From: CBDUEV01 sp965366365
GTDB taxonomy: Bacteria; Actinomycetota; Acidimicrobiia; Spongiisociales; JAENVV01
Reading direction: 5' to 3'
Assembly: GCA_965366365.1 (NCBI GenBank)
Contig: CBDUEV010000017.1
Span: forward strand, 1-46,272
DNA: 46,272 nt
A program made the position numbers and the translations under genes. The notes below the pieces were generated by a model. The model was not told the DNA's origin, did no database searches, and saw only the letters and a list, made by a program, of their open reading frames with translations. The first letter of the stretch is position 1, and every line of letters begins with the position of its first letter. Of the stretch, positions 34,304 through 42,267 are shown one piece after another.

Positions 34304-35616
34304 GCCCTTCCCTCGTTGCGGCGGGGCGGCTCCTCGAAGGCAGGCGGTGCCTGGTGGCTGTGAGTGGCGGGCCCGACTCGGCGGTGGCGGCCTGGCTCGC
34401 CGCTGCCCACGGGGCGTCGGTTCGGGCGATCCATGTGCATCACGGCTGGCCGTCGTCCGACGTCATGGCGGACGCGGCCAAGACGGTGGCACGTCACCTG
34501 GAGATCCCGCTCGAAGTGGTTCATGTCGAGCCGCCGGAAGGGCCGTCGCCCGAAGGCCAAGCCCGGATCGCCCGCTACCGAGCCCTCCTGGCGGCGGCGC
34601 ACCCCGACGAGGTGATCGTGGTGGGGCACACGCTCGACGACCAGGCGGAAACGGTGCTCTTCAACGTGGTCCGCGGTTCAGGGACGAGAGGTCTGTCGGG
34701 TATTCCGCAACGCCGCGGAGCGATCGTGCGCCCCCTGTTGAGGGTGAGTCGCGGAGAAGTCGAGGACCTGGTGGCAGCAGCGCGCCTCCCAGCGGTTGCC
34801 GACCCCGCCAACGCCGACCTGGCGCTCACCCGCAACCGTGTGCGCGCCTTGATGCCGGCGCTCGAAGAGGCGGTCGGCGCCAGGGTCGTCGCCGGTCTGG
34901 CGCGCAGCGGCCGGATCGGAACGGAGAGCGATACGGTCCTGGCAGGACTTGCCGCCGACATCCCTCTGGTCCGGAAGGGCCAGGTCCTCTGTTTGCCTTT
35001 AGCTGTCGTCAGGAGTGTCAGTCGCCCGGTGCGGCGGGTGGCGATCCTCGAGGCGCTGCGCCGGCTGCGCCCGTACGGCGGCACGGCCACCGAGCTCGAA
35101 CGAATCGGCGGCCTGGTCGACGGCGAACAGAGCGTCACGGAGCTGGCCGGAGGCTTCGTGGCGGCCGTCTCTTCGACCATGCTCATGCTCGGTCCCACCC
35201 CGCAGGAGGCGCCCGCTCCCGTCCACTGGCCACGTGAGCTGGGGCTGATCGAATGGGGGAACTGGTCGCTGAGTGCTCGCCTCGTCGAGGGTCGACCGGA
35301 GATCGTTGCGCGCGGGACTCGGTCGGCCGCGTTCGATCCGCTCGTGCTCGACCATGGACCCCTCGTCGTCAGATCGGCCCGGCCGGGTGACCTGATTGCC
35401 ATCGACAGCGGCCACAAGCCCGTCGGCGACGCCGTCAGCGAAGGTGGGGTGGCGCAGCCCGCTCGACGGTCGTACCCCGTCGTGGCGGCCGGAGAGACCG
35501 TCGTCTGGGTCCCGGGGGTGCGCCGGGCTGCGCTCGGTTGGCTCTCGGATGACTCGGCGCGCTACCTTTTGCTGGAGATTATCGAGGAGGGCGCGTGGAT
35601 ATCGGAACGGTGTTGA
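34282..35616 (+). CDS. tilS: tRNA(Ile)-lysidine synthetase
   Basis: Makes lysidine at the wobble C of tRNA-Ile(CAU), needed to read AUA. The 444-aa protein has the PP-loop ATPase motif S28-G-G-P-D-S33, 'GHTLDDQAETVLFNVVRGSGTRGLSGIP', and a C-terminal TilS domain ('VRSARPGDLIAIDSGHKPVGDAV...VVWVPGVRRAA'). The start is ATG 34282 inside the DUF2342 gene; the frame is open upstream but that start has the right N-terminal length. It overlaps hpt by 22 nt. Confidence 0.94.
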   Translation: MAEPSRLSPSLVAAGRLLEGRRCLVAVSGGPDSAVAAWLAAAHGASVRAIHVHHGWPSSDVMADAAKTVARHLEIPLEVVHVEPPEGPSPEGQARIARYRALLAAAHPDEVIVVGHTLDDQAETVLFNVVRGSGTRGLSGIPQRRGAIVRPLLRVSRGEVEDLVAAARLPAVADPANADLALTRNRVRALMPALEEAVGARVVAGLARSGRIGTESDTVLAGLAADIPLVRKGQVLCLPLAVVRSVSRPVRRVAILEALRRLRPYGGTATELERIGGLVDGEQSVTELAGGFVAAVSSTMLMLGPTPQEAPAPVHWPRELGLIEWGNWSLSARLVEGRPEIVARGTRSAAFDPLVLDHGPLVVRSARPGDLIAIDSGHKPVGDAVSEGGVAQPARRSYPVVAAGETVVWVPGVRRAALGWLSDDSARYLLLEIIEEGAWISERC

Positions 35617-36113
35617 TCTCGGAAGAAGAGATCGCCGCGAAGCTGGCCGAAATGGGCCGGCAGATCACGGAGGACTATGCGGGTGAAGACCTGCTGATGG
35701 TCGGCGTCCTCAAAGGGGCGTTCATCGTGATGGCAGACCTGGCCCGACACGTCGATCTCCCGGTCGAATTCGACTTCATGGCGGTGTCGTCCTACGGGGC
35801 GGCGACCCAGACGTCGGGTGTGGTTCGTATCCTCAAAGATCTCGACCAGGAGATCGCTGATCGCAATGTGCTCATCGTCGAAGACATCATCGACTCCGGG
35901 CTGACTTTGAGCTACCTCCTCAAGAGCTTGCGAGTCAGGCGACCGAAGTCCCTGGAGGTGGCGGCGCTCCTGGTCAAGAAGGAGATCCAGCGAGTCCCCC
36001 TCGACACCAAGTACACCGGTTTCGAGATCGGGCCGGAGTTCGTCGTCGGCTACGGCCTCGATTACGCGGGCAAATACCGAAACCTTCCCTACATAGGTGT
36101 GATGGAGGAATGA
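35595..36113 (+). CDS. hpt: Hypoxanthine phosphoribosyltransferase
   Basis: Purine salvage enzyme of 172 aa. The PRPP-binding motif is VLIVEDIIDSGLT (92-104), with 'VGVLKGAFIVMADLAR' and 'GFEIGPEFVVGYGLDYAGKYRNLPYIG' for the base pocket. Length is typical. The GTG start overlaps tilS. The tilS-hpt-ftsH order is conserved across many bacteria. Confidence 0.95.
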   Translation: MDIGTVLISEEEIAAKLAEMGRQITEDYAGEDLLMVGVLKGAFIVMADLARHVDLPVEFDFMAVSSYGAATQTSGVVRILKDLDQEIADRNVLIVEDIIDSGLTLSYLLKSLRVRRPKSLEVAALLVKKEIQRVPLDTKYTGFEIGPEFVVGYGLDYAGKYRNLPYIGVMEE

Positions 36114-36193
36114 GGGGCCGCGCCTTCCGGTATTGCGTATCTCGCGATTCCGCATAGCATGAGGGTCACCCGGGAACTTCGAGACGTCCGTGA

Positions 36194-36199
36194 TACGGT
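36194..36199 (+). promoter_or_regulatory. Putative -10 TACGGT before ftsH
   Basis: TACGGT lies 39 nt before the GTG of ftsH in a 125-nt gap. The same gap has GGGAAC (36172-36177) 20 nt before a GTT (36198-36200), a near miss for an ECF promoter. Confidence 0.3.
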
Positions 36200-36238
36200 T
36201 GTCGCGTTCCCGATTGAATCATTGGTTTAAGGAGCACG

Positions 36239-38155
36239 GTGAACCGTACCGTCCGTACCATCATCATCTACGTCGCCGTTGTCACGGTTCTGTGGCTTGG
36301 CTATTCGGCGTGGTTCGAGGCTGCCACCAAGCCTGAAGAGATCAATCTCAACCAGTTCAACGAGCAGATCGCCTCCGGCGATGTCGGTTCGGTGCGCATC
36401 TACCCGACCGCCGACCGGATCGACGTGCGCTTCAACGACACGGCCGAGGACGCGCCGGCCGACTTCTCCCTGTACTACCCCGGCGAATACGAGGACGAGC
36501 TCATCGACCAGCTCGAGTCTGCAGACGTCGACATCGCCACCGACCCGGAGCCCACCTCCCTCGGGACGGTCCTCATCAACCTCCTGCCGTGGATCTTCAT
36601 CATCGGGTTCATGATCTTCATCTTCACGCAGATGCAGGGTGGCGGGAACCGGGTCATGCAATTCGGGAAGTCGAAGGCCAAACAGCTCACCAAGGACCAG
36701 CCCAAGGTTACGTTCGCCGACGTGGCCGGTCTCGACGAGGCGGTCGAGGAACTCGCCGAGATCAAGGACTTCCTCCAAAACCCGGCCAAGTTCCGCGCCA
36801 TGGGTGCGAAGATTCCCAAGGGCGTGCTCCTCTACGGCCCTCCCGGGACGGGCAAGACCCTCCTGGCGCGCGCCATCGCCGGCGAAGCCGGCGTTCCCTT
36901 CTTCTCCATCTCTGGTTCGGATTTCGTCGAGATGTTCGTCGGTGTCGGAGCGAGTCGCGTCCGCGACCTCTTTGAACAGGCCAAGGCCCAAGGACCGGCG
37001 ATCGTCTTCATCGACGAGATCGACGCCGTCGGCCGGCATCGCGGTGCCGGGCTCGGAGGCGGCCACGACGAACGAGAGCAGACCCTCAATCAGCTGCTCG
37101 TGGAGCTCGACGGTTTCGATCCGCAAACCGGCGTGATCGTCATCGCCGGCACGAACCGACCCGATATTCTCGATCCCGCTCTTCTCCGGCCGGGCCGGTT
37201 CGACCGGCAGGTGGTGGTCGATCGTCCCGACCTCCGGGGCCGGGAGGCGATCCTCGAGGTCCATGCCAAAGGAAAGCCGCTCGCCAATGACATCGATCTC
37301 AAGGTCTTGGCGAGGCGTACCCCCGGCTTCACCGGAGCAGACCTCGCCAACCTGATCAACGAGGCCGCACTCCTCACCGCCCGAACAAGCAAGACAGAGA
37401 TCGGGATGATCGAACTCGAAGAGGCGATCGAGCGGGTCATCGCCGGACCGGAGCGCAAGAGCCGGGTCATGTCGGAGGAGGAGCGCAAGCTCACCGCATA
37501 TCACGAAGGTGGCCACGCCCTGGTCGGCTACGCGCTGCCCGCCTCGGATCCGATCCACAAGGTCACCATCATCCCGCGCGGTCGAGCCGGCGGCTACACG
37601 CTGGCTCTGCCCGAGGAGGACCGGTACTACAACCGCCGAAGTGAGCTGGTCGACCAACTCGCCATGTTGTTGGGCGGGCGCACGGCGGAGGAGCTGATCT
37701 TCGGCGACCCCAGCACCGGCGCATCGAACGATATCGAGAAGGCCACCACGCTGGCCAGACGGATGGTCATGGAATGGGGCATGAGCGACCGTCTCGGTCC
37801 GCTTCAGTATGGAAAGCCCGAAGGCGAGGTCTTCCTGGGAAGGGACTATTCGAAGGGCAACGACATGTCCGACCAGCTGGCTGCCTCCGTCGACGAGGAG
37901 ATCCGCAAGCTGATCACCCAGGCCCATGAAGAGGCCCGCCAGGTGCTCACCACCCACGTCGACGCCCTGCATCGAATCGCGGCCGAGCTCATCGAGACCG
38001 AAACCGTCGACGCCGATCAGGTGATCGAGCTCTTCTCCGACGTTCCGAAATGGGAGCACGCCGGAGGGGGTTCTGTTCGCATTCAAGTGCCCAACGGGGC
38101 ACACGCGCCGGTCGAAGGCGTGGCGGTCGTCGCCACCGATTCAACGCCGTCGTAG
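36239..38155 (+). CDS. ftsH: ATP-dependent zinc metalloprotease FtsH
   Basis: Membrane AAA+ protease of 638 aa for quality control of membrane and regulatory proteins. Two N-terminal helices (about 7-25 and 109-130) enclose the outer domain. The AAA domain has Walker A GPPGTGKT (200-207), Walker B IVFIDEID, and the second region of homology around NRPDILDPALLRPGRFDR. The protease site is H422-E-G-G-H426. The tail is short and acidic-neutral. The GTG follows AAGGAG. The end is 17 nt before folE, which may have its own promoter. Confidence 0.96.
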   Translation: MNRTVRTIIIYVAVVTVLWLGYSAWFEAATKPEEINLNQFNEQIASGDVGSVRIYPTADRIDVRFNDTAEDAPADFSLYYPGEYEDELIDQLESADVDIATDPEPTSLGTVLINLLPWIFIIGFMIFIFTQMQGGGNRVMQFGKSKAKQLTKDQPKVTFADVAGLDEAVEELAEIKDFLQNPAKFRAMGAKIPKGVLLYGPPGTGKTLLARAIAGEAGVPFFSISGSDFVEMFVGVGASRVRDLFEQAKAQGPAIVFIDEIDAVGRHRGAGLGGGHDEREQTLNQLLVELDGFDPQTGVIVIAGTNRPDILDPALLRPGRFDRQVVVDRPDLRGREAILEVHAKGKPLANDIDLKVLARRTPGFTGADLANLINEAALLTARTSKTEIGMIELEEAIERVIAGPERKSRVMSEEERKLTAYHEGGHALVGYALPASDPIHKVTIIPRGRAGGYTLALPEEDRYYNRRSELVDQLAMLLGGRTAEELIFGDPSTGASNDIEKATTLARRMVMEWGMSDRLGPLQYGKPEGEVFLGRDYSKGNDMSDQLAASVDEEIRKLITQAHEEARQVLTTHVDALHRIAAELIETETVDADQVIELFSDVPKWEHAGGGSVRIQVPNGAHAPVEGVAVVATDSTPS

Positions 38156-38158
38156 CGG

Positions 38159-38164
38159 TAGGCT
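38159..38164 (+). promoter_or_regulatory. Putative -10 TAGGCT, leaderless folE
   Basis: GGTAGGCT lies 8 nt before the folE ATG, and no ribosome site lies between. The same eight bases occur before the 41448 gene. Confidence 0.4.
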
Positions 38165-38172
38165 CCACGGTC

Positions 38173-38739
38173 ATGAGCACCATCGACACCGAGGCCATTG
38201 CCCGCGCCGTCCACGACATTCTCGTCGCCATCGGCGAAGACCCCGAACGCGAGGGTTTGATCGAGACACCGCAGCGGGTTGCTCGGCTCTACGAAGAACT
38301 GTTCGAAGGCCTCCAGCAGGATCCCGCCGAGATCCTCGCCTCGGTCTTTCACGAGGATGAACACCGCGAGATCGTCATGGTGAAAGACATTCCTTTCTAT
38401 TCGATGTGCGAGCATCACCTCGTGCCGTTCCACGGAAAAGCGCACGTCGCCTACCTGCCCAACGGCGTCCTCACGGGACTCTCGAAGCTGGCCCGCCTGG
38501 TGGAGTCCTACGCCAAGCGACCCCAGATGCAGGAGAGGCTCACCTCCCAGGTGGCCGATACCCTCATGGCGGTTGTCAAGCCGCTCGGGGTGATGGTCGT
38601 CATCGAGGCCGAGCACCTCTGCATGAGCATGCGGGGAGTGAAGAAGCCCGGCTCCCTCACCGTGACCTCGGCGGTTCGGGGGATCTTCGCCGCCAACGAC
38701 GCCACGAGGGCGGAGGCCCTGGCCCTCCTGCGGCGATGA
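38173..38739 (+). CDS. folE: GTP cyclohydrolase I
   Basis: First enzyme of folate synthesis: GTP to dihydroneopterin triphosphate. The 188-aa protein shows 'ETPQRVARLYEELFEGL', the zinc region 'YSMCEHHLVPFHGKAHVAYLP' and 'VVIEAEHLCMSMRGVKKPGS', with both Cys ligands and the catalytic His residues present. The ATG at 38173 gives normal length; the longer frame from 38050 lies in ftsH. Confidence 0.96.
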   Translation: MSTIDTEAIARAVHDILVAIGEDPEREGLIETPQRVARLYEELFEGLQQDPAEILASVFHEDEHREIVMVKDIPFYSMCEHHLVPFHGKAHVAYLPNGVLTGLSKLARLVESYAKRPQMQERLTSQVADTLMAVVKPLGVMVVIEAEHLCMSMRGVKKPGSLTVTSAVRGIFAANDATRAEALALLRR

Positions 38740-38749
38740 GAGCCACGTC

Positions 38750-39592
38750 ATGACCTGGTCGCTGCGCACCACGTCGGTTGCCGACGGTCGCACCGCCATC
38801 ATGGGCATTCTCAACGTCACGCCCGACTCGTTTTCCGATGGTGGAGTTCATCTGGACCCCGCCAGGGCTGTCGCCGCCGGAATCGAGATGGTGGCAGCCG
38901 GCGCCGATCTCGTCGACGTCGGCGGCGAATCGACCCGACCGGGCTCGCAGCCCGTCACGACGGAGGAAGAACTGCGGCGGGTGCTCCCGGTGGTGGACGG
39001 ACTGGTTCGAGCAGGCGTCCTGGTGTCGATCGACACCACAAAATCCGAGGTTGCTCGGGCGGCCCTCGAGCTCGGGGCCGAAGTCGTCAACGACACCTCG
39101 GCCCTGTCCGATCCCGCTATGGAAGACGTGGTCCGCACCTGGCGTCCCGGGCTCGCCGTGATGCACATGCAAGGCAGCCCAGCCACGATGCAGGCGGACC
39201 CCGTCTACACGGACGTGGTGGGCGAGGTTCGGGAGTTCCTCGTCGCCGCCGCCCGGACCGCCGAACGCTGGGGATCCGCCCCCGGACAGATCGCCATCGA
39301 CCCCGGCATCGGGTTTGGCAAGACACTCCAGCACAACCTGGCTCTCCTGGCGGCTACCGATGTGTTGGCCGCCACCGGCTACCCGGTTCTGGTCGGCCCG
39401 TCGCGCAAGGGATTCCTCGGGACGATCCTGGGGTTGCCCGACCCGACCGATCGGGATATCGGAACGGCTGCCGCCGCGACGGCGGCCATCGTGCGGGGGG
39501 CCAAGATCGTCAGGGTGCACAATGTTTCCGTGATCCGGCAGGCTGCCCTGGTTGCAGACGCTATCGTGGCCAGCGAGCGAGGTACGGCATGA
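38750..39592 (+). CDS. folP: Dihydropteroate synthase
   Basis: Joins 6-hydroxymethyl-dihydropterin pyrophosphate to p-aminobenzoate; it is the sulfonamide target. The 280-aa TIM barrel has 'MGILNVTPDSFSDGG', 'VDVGGESTRPG', 'VSIDTTKSEVARAAL', 'INDTSAL'-type 'VNDTSAL', and 'VGPSRKGFLG' with the Lys/Arg substrate site. It follows folE by 10 nt and overlaps the next gene by 4 nt. Confidence 0.95.
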   Translation: MTWSLRTTSVADGRTAIMGILNVTPDSFSDGGVHLDPARAVAAGIEMVAAGADLVDVGGESTRPGSQPVTTEEELRRVLPVVDGLVRAGVLVSIDTTKSEVARAALELGAEVVNDTSALSDPAMEDVVRTWRPGLAVMHMQGSPATMQADPVYTDVVGEVREFLVAAARTAERWGSAPGQIAIDPGIGFGKTLQHNLALLAATDVLAATGYPVLVGPSRKGFLGTILGLPDPTDRDIGTAAAATAAIVRGAKIVRVHNVSVIRQAALVADAIVASERGTA

Positions 39593-40074
39593 CCGGTCTA
39601 AAACCGAGGGATTTTGTGTGGGTCATCGCCGGCCGTCTGGCGGTGAGTCAGCGCATTGGTGGACACGGTTTTCAACATCGACGGGTCCGTCGCGAAGAGG
39701 AAATCGTGTGGCTGAAGAACGACGCCAAGATCACGACGGTCGTTTCGCTTCTGTCCGGGAACCAAAACGTGAATGCGTACGAGGACGTCGACTTCAACGT
39801 CTACCACGAGCCGCTTCCGCAGGAATTCGAGATGGATTCCGACCTTCCCAGGGTTCTGGGCACCCTCGACAAAGCCTTGAGCGAGCCAGGGGCCGTGGTG
39901 CTCGTCCATCGCGACACCGTCGACGACACCATCGCCGGGGTGTTGGGTGGCTACCTCATCTACAGCGGGCTTCTCAGCGACCCCATCAAAGCGGCGGCCG
40001 TCATCCAGGAGATCCTCGGGCGACCGCTCGGGCCGCTCGGTCGATCCATGATGACCCGTTCCCAGCCTGCCTAG
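39589..40074 (+). CDS. DSP-phosphatase-like protein lacking the catalytic Cys and Arg
   Basis: The 161-aa protein follows the dual-specificity phosphatase plan: 'RDFVWVIAGRLAVSQRIGG' (7-25), 'EEEIVWLKNDAKITTVVSLLSG' (36-57), then 'GAVVLVHRDTVDDTIAGVLG' (101-120) and a helix with 'YLIYSGLLSDPIKAAAVIQEI' (122-142). At the active-site loop, where active enzymes have H-C-x5-R, it reads H107-R108-x5-T114, so both the nucleophile and the phosphate-binding Arg are gone. I therefore read it as a pseudophosphatase or a protein with another ligand. It is coupled to folP (ATGA) and shares 1 nt with folB, so it belongs to the folate operon. Confidence 0.72.
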   Translation: MTGLKPRDFVWVIAGRLAVSQRIGGHGFQHRRVRREEEIVWLKNDAKITTVVSLLSGNQNVNAYEDVDFNVYHEPLPQEFEMDSDLPRVLGTLDKALSEPGAVVLVHRDTVDDTIAGVLGGYLIYSGLLSDPIKAAAVIQEILGRPLGPLGRSMMTRSQPA

Positions 40075-40436
40075 TGGCCGAGGATCGCATCGTCCTGACC
40101 GGGCTCGTGGTGCGCGGCTTTCATGGCGTGTACCCCGAAGAAGCCGAGGACGGCCAGGACTTCGTGATCGATCTCGAACTCGATGTGGACTTGGCGACTG
40201 CGGCCAGGTCCGATGAAGTCACCGACACGGTGGACTACGCCAGACTCACCGAGCAGGTGGCGGCATGTGTCTCGCAGGAAAGGTGGAACCTGATCGAACG
40301 GGTGGCCGGCCGGATTTGTGAGGTGGTGCTCGAGCATCCGCTCGTGCTGGCCGTTTCCGTAACCGTCCACAAACCCGATGCGCCGATGCCGTTCGAGTTC
40401 GAGGACGTGGCGGTCACGGTGTCCCGGTCGCGATGA
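40074..40436 (+). CDS. folB: Dihydroneopterin aldolase
   Basis: Cleaves dihydroneopterin to 6-hydroxymethyl-dihydropterin and glycolaldehyde. The 120-aa protein shows 'IVLTGLVVRGFHGVYPEEAEDGQDFVIDLEL', 'DTVDYARLTEQV', 'NLIERVAGRI' and 'VTVHKPDAPMPFEFEDVAV', with the substrate Glu and catalytic Lys. The GTG at 40074 shares one base with the preceding TAG; it gives the usual length. The frame is open upstream through the neighbouring gene, which is a shadow. Confidence 0.93.
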   Translation: MAEDRIVLTGLVVRGFHGVYPEEAEDGQDFVIDLELDVDLATAARSDEVTDTVDYARLTEQVAACVSQERWNLIERVAGRICEVVLEHPLVLAVSVTVHKPDAPMPFEFEDVAVTVSRSR

Positions 40437-41389
40437 AGCTGGCGGTCGCCCTCGGCGGCAACCTCGGTGACGTGGCTGCCACTCTGCGTACCGCCCTCGC
40501 GGACCTCGGGATAGCCGGCGAGGTCACCGCCGTATCTCCCCTCTACCGGTCCGAACCGGTCGGAGGGCCCGACCAACCATCCTTCCTCAATGCGGTCGCC
40601 GTGCTCGAAACGTCATTGCCGATCGAGCAGGTGCTGGGCATCCTGCAAGGCATCGAAGCCCGCCATGGGCGCGTTCGGGGCGAGCGATGGGGGCCCCGCA
40701 CCCTCGATCTGGACATCATTGCCTCCGACCAGGGCGAATACCACGCTCCGCACCTGCAGGTACCGCACCCGCGGGCGATCGAGCGTCGATTCGTGCTGGA
40801 GCCGCTGGCCGAGATCTGGCCTGAGGCGATCGTCTCGGTGACGGAGGCGGGAAGCCGCACGGCGAGGGCCGCCTTGGGAGCCGTGCTCGACCAGCACATG
40901 ACCCGGCTCGAGGGTGATCTCTGGTACCAAGAACCCGGTCGGGGGGCGGGGTGGGTGGCGGCCCAAGTGGTGATCTTCGGGGCTGCCCTGGCCGCCGCCG
41001 TCTGGGATGGCGGTTCTGCCGGCGACATGGCATGGCTTCCGTGGGTCGGGAGAGCGGCCATTGCGGCCGGGGCCCTGGAGATGGTGCTAGGTCTGCGAGC
41101 GCTCGGCCGGAACCTGACGGCGTTTCCGGAGCCTCTCGAAGACGCCACGCTGGTCCGCACCGGGATCTACCGTCTCGCCCGACACCCGATCTACGGGGCG
41201 AACGTGCTGCTCCTGGTAGGACTGGGCCTTCATCAGAGTTCGGTGGCCGGCATCATCGTGGGTGGGGCGGCCGCCGCTTTCTTCTGGGCCAAGGCCGGGC
41301 ACGAAGAAGAACGCCTGGCGCGGAGGTACCCCGGGTACGAGGAGTACCGGGCGGTGGTTTCACATCGCCTGATTCCGTGGGTGCTGTGA
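40433..41389 (+). CDS. folK: FolK fused to an ICMT-type membrane methyltransferase domain
   Basis: One 318-aa chain with two parts. Residues 1 to about 150 are 6-hydroxymethyl-dihydropterin pyrophosphokinase: 'VALGGNLGD', 'SPLYRSEPVGGPDQPSFLNAV', and 'RWGPRTLDLDII' (85-96). Residues about 170-318 are hydrophobic and match isoprenylcysteine carboxyl methyltransferase/PEMT-like proteins: helices at about 173-190, 205-220 and 257-283, 'TGIYRLARHPIYGANVL' (243-259) and 'EEERLARRYPGYEEYR' (291-306). The reading frame is unbroken. M. tuberculosis has a separate membrane gene (Rv3605c, DUF3180) after folK (recalled). The methyltransferase substrate is unknown. Confidence 0.85.
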   Translation: MKLAVALGGNLGDVAATLRTALADLGIAGEVTAVSPLYRSEPVGGPDQPSFLNAVAVLETSLPIEQVLGILQGIEARHGRVRGERWGPRTLDLDIIASDQGEYHAPHLQVPHPRAIERRFVLEPLAEIWPEAIVSVTEAGSRTARAALGAVLDQHMTRLEGDLWYQEPGRGAGWVAAQVVIFGAALAAAVWDGGSAGDMAWLPWVGRAAIAAGALEMVLGLRALGRNLTAFPEPLEDATLVRTGIYRLARHPIYGANVLLLVGLGLHQSSVAGIIVGGAAAAFFWAKAGHEEERLARRYPGYEEYRAVVSHRLIPWVL

Positions 41390-41415
41390 CGATCTCGGGA
41401 TCCGACTCCGCCAGG

Positions 41416-41421
41416 TAGGCT
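41416..41421 (+). promoter_or_regulatory. Putative -10 TAGGCT before the DUF2520 gene
   Basis: GGTAGGCTCC, identical over ten bases to the stretch before folE, lies 26 nt before GTG 41448. It would separate the CoA genes from the folate operon. Confidence 0.4.
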
Positions 41422-41447
41422 CCGTGCGGCCCTGGAGAGGAGAAAAC

Positions 41448-42266
41448 GTGTCTCGATTCGTGCTGATCGGACCTGGGCGGGCGGGCATGTCCGTGGCCTT
41501 GGCCGCTCTCCAAGCCGGTCATGTTCCGGTCGGCGTGTTGGGGAGAGAGACGGCCCGGGCCGCCGCCGATCGCCTGGGTTGTCCCGTTCTGGCCTGGGAG
41601 GATCCCCTTCCGCCGGCCGACATGACCATCGTTGCGGTGCGGGACGATGCCATCGCCGGCGTGGCCGCTTCGATTACGCCGCCGAGCGGAGGTCTGGTTT
41701 TTCACCTCTCAGGACTCACCACCGTCGGAGTGCTGCAGCCACTGGCCTCCGCCGGGGCCGCTCTCGGAGCCTTCCACCCGCTGCAAACCTTGCCGGATCC
41801 TCAGCGCGGGGCGGCGGCGCTGGCCGGTTGCCATGTGGCCATCTCGGCGTTCTCCGAGGACGCCTTCGCCGGGCTGGCCACATTCGCCCAGTCCCTTGGC
41901 GCGACGCCCTTTCGCCTGGCCGACGTGCAGAAGCCGCTCTATCACGCCGCTGCGGCGGCCTCCTCCAACTACCTGGTCACGGTGCTGGCTCTGGCTTTCG
42001 AGCTGTTCTCGGCGGCCGGAGTCGACCCCGGTGTCGCGCGGCCCCTGGTCGATTCGGTTGTGAACAACGTCTTCGACAGCGGTCCCCGGGCGGCGCTGAC
42101 CGGGCCCATCGCCCGGGGGGACGTCGGCACCGTGGCAGCGCAGCGAGCGGCGGTAGCCAACTTGTCGGTCGAGCTCGAAAAGGCATTCGTGACACTCGGA
42201 CGATTGACCGCCGAGGTGGCGGGGACGTCGTCCTCGATGGCGACACCGCTGGGCGGAGGGGTCTGA
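41448..42266 (+). CDS. Rossmann-like/DUF2520 protein (Rv3603c homologue)
   Basis: The 272-aa protein resembles ketopantoate- or pyrroline-carboxylate-reductase folds. An N-terminal NAD(P)-binding motif (FVLIGPGRAGMSVALAAL) is followed by the DUF2520 C-terminal helical domain, including 'GAFHPLQTLPDP' and 'KPLYHAAAAASSNYLVTVLALAFELF'. It is conserved next to panC in actinobacteria, which suggests a link to pantothenate synthesis, perhaps as an alternative ketopantoate reductase; this is not proved. GTG 41448 has GGAGAGGAG upstream and is preferred to GTG 41424. It ends 1 nt before panC. Confidence 0.88.
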   Translation: MSRFVLIGPGRAGMSVALAALQAGHVPVGVLGRETARAAADRLGCPVLAWEDPLPPADMTIVAVRDDAIAGVAASITPPSGGLVFHLSGLTTVGVLQPLASAGAALGAFHPLQTLPDPQRGAAALAGCHVAISAFSEDAFAGLATFAQSLGATPFRLADVQKPLYHAAAAASSNYLVTVLALAFELFSAAGVDPGVARPLVDSVVNNVFDSGPRAALTGPIARGDVGTVAAQRAAVANLSVELEKAFVTLGRLTAEVAGTSSSMATPLGGGV

Positions 42267-42267
42267 G

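Noticed and set aside
36227..38104. 625-codon open frame on the minus strand opposite ftsH
   Set aside because: FtsH is complete and strongly supported on the plus strand; the antisense frame is a by-product of high GC3, with a biased Asp/Gly/Val-rich translation and no ribosome site.
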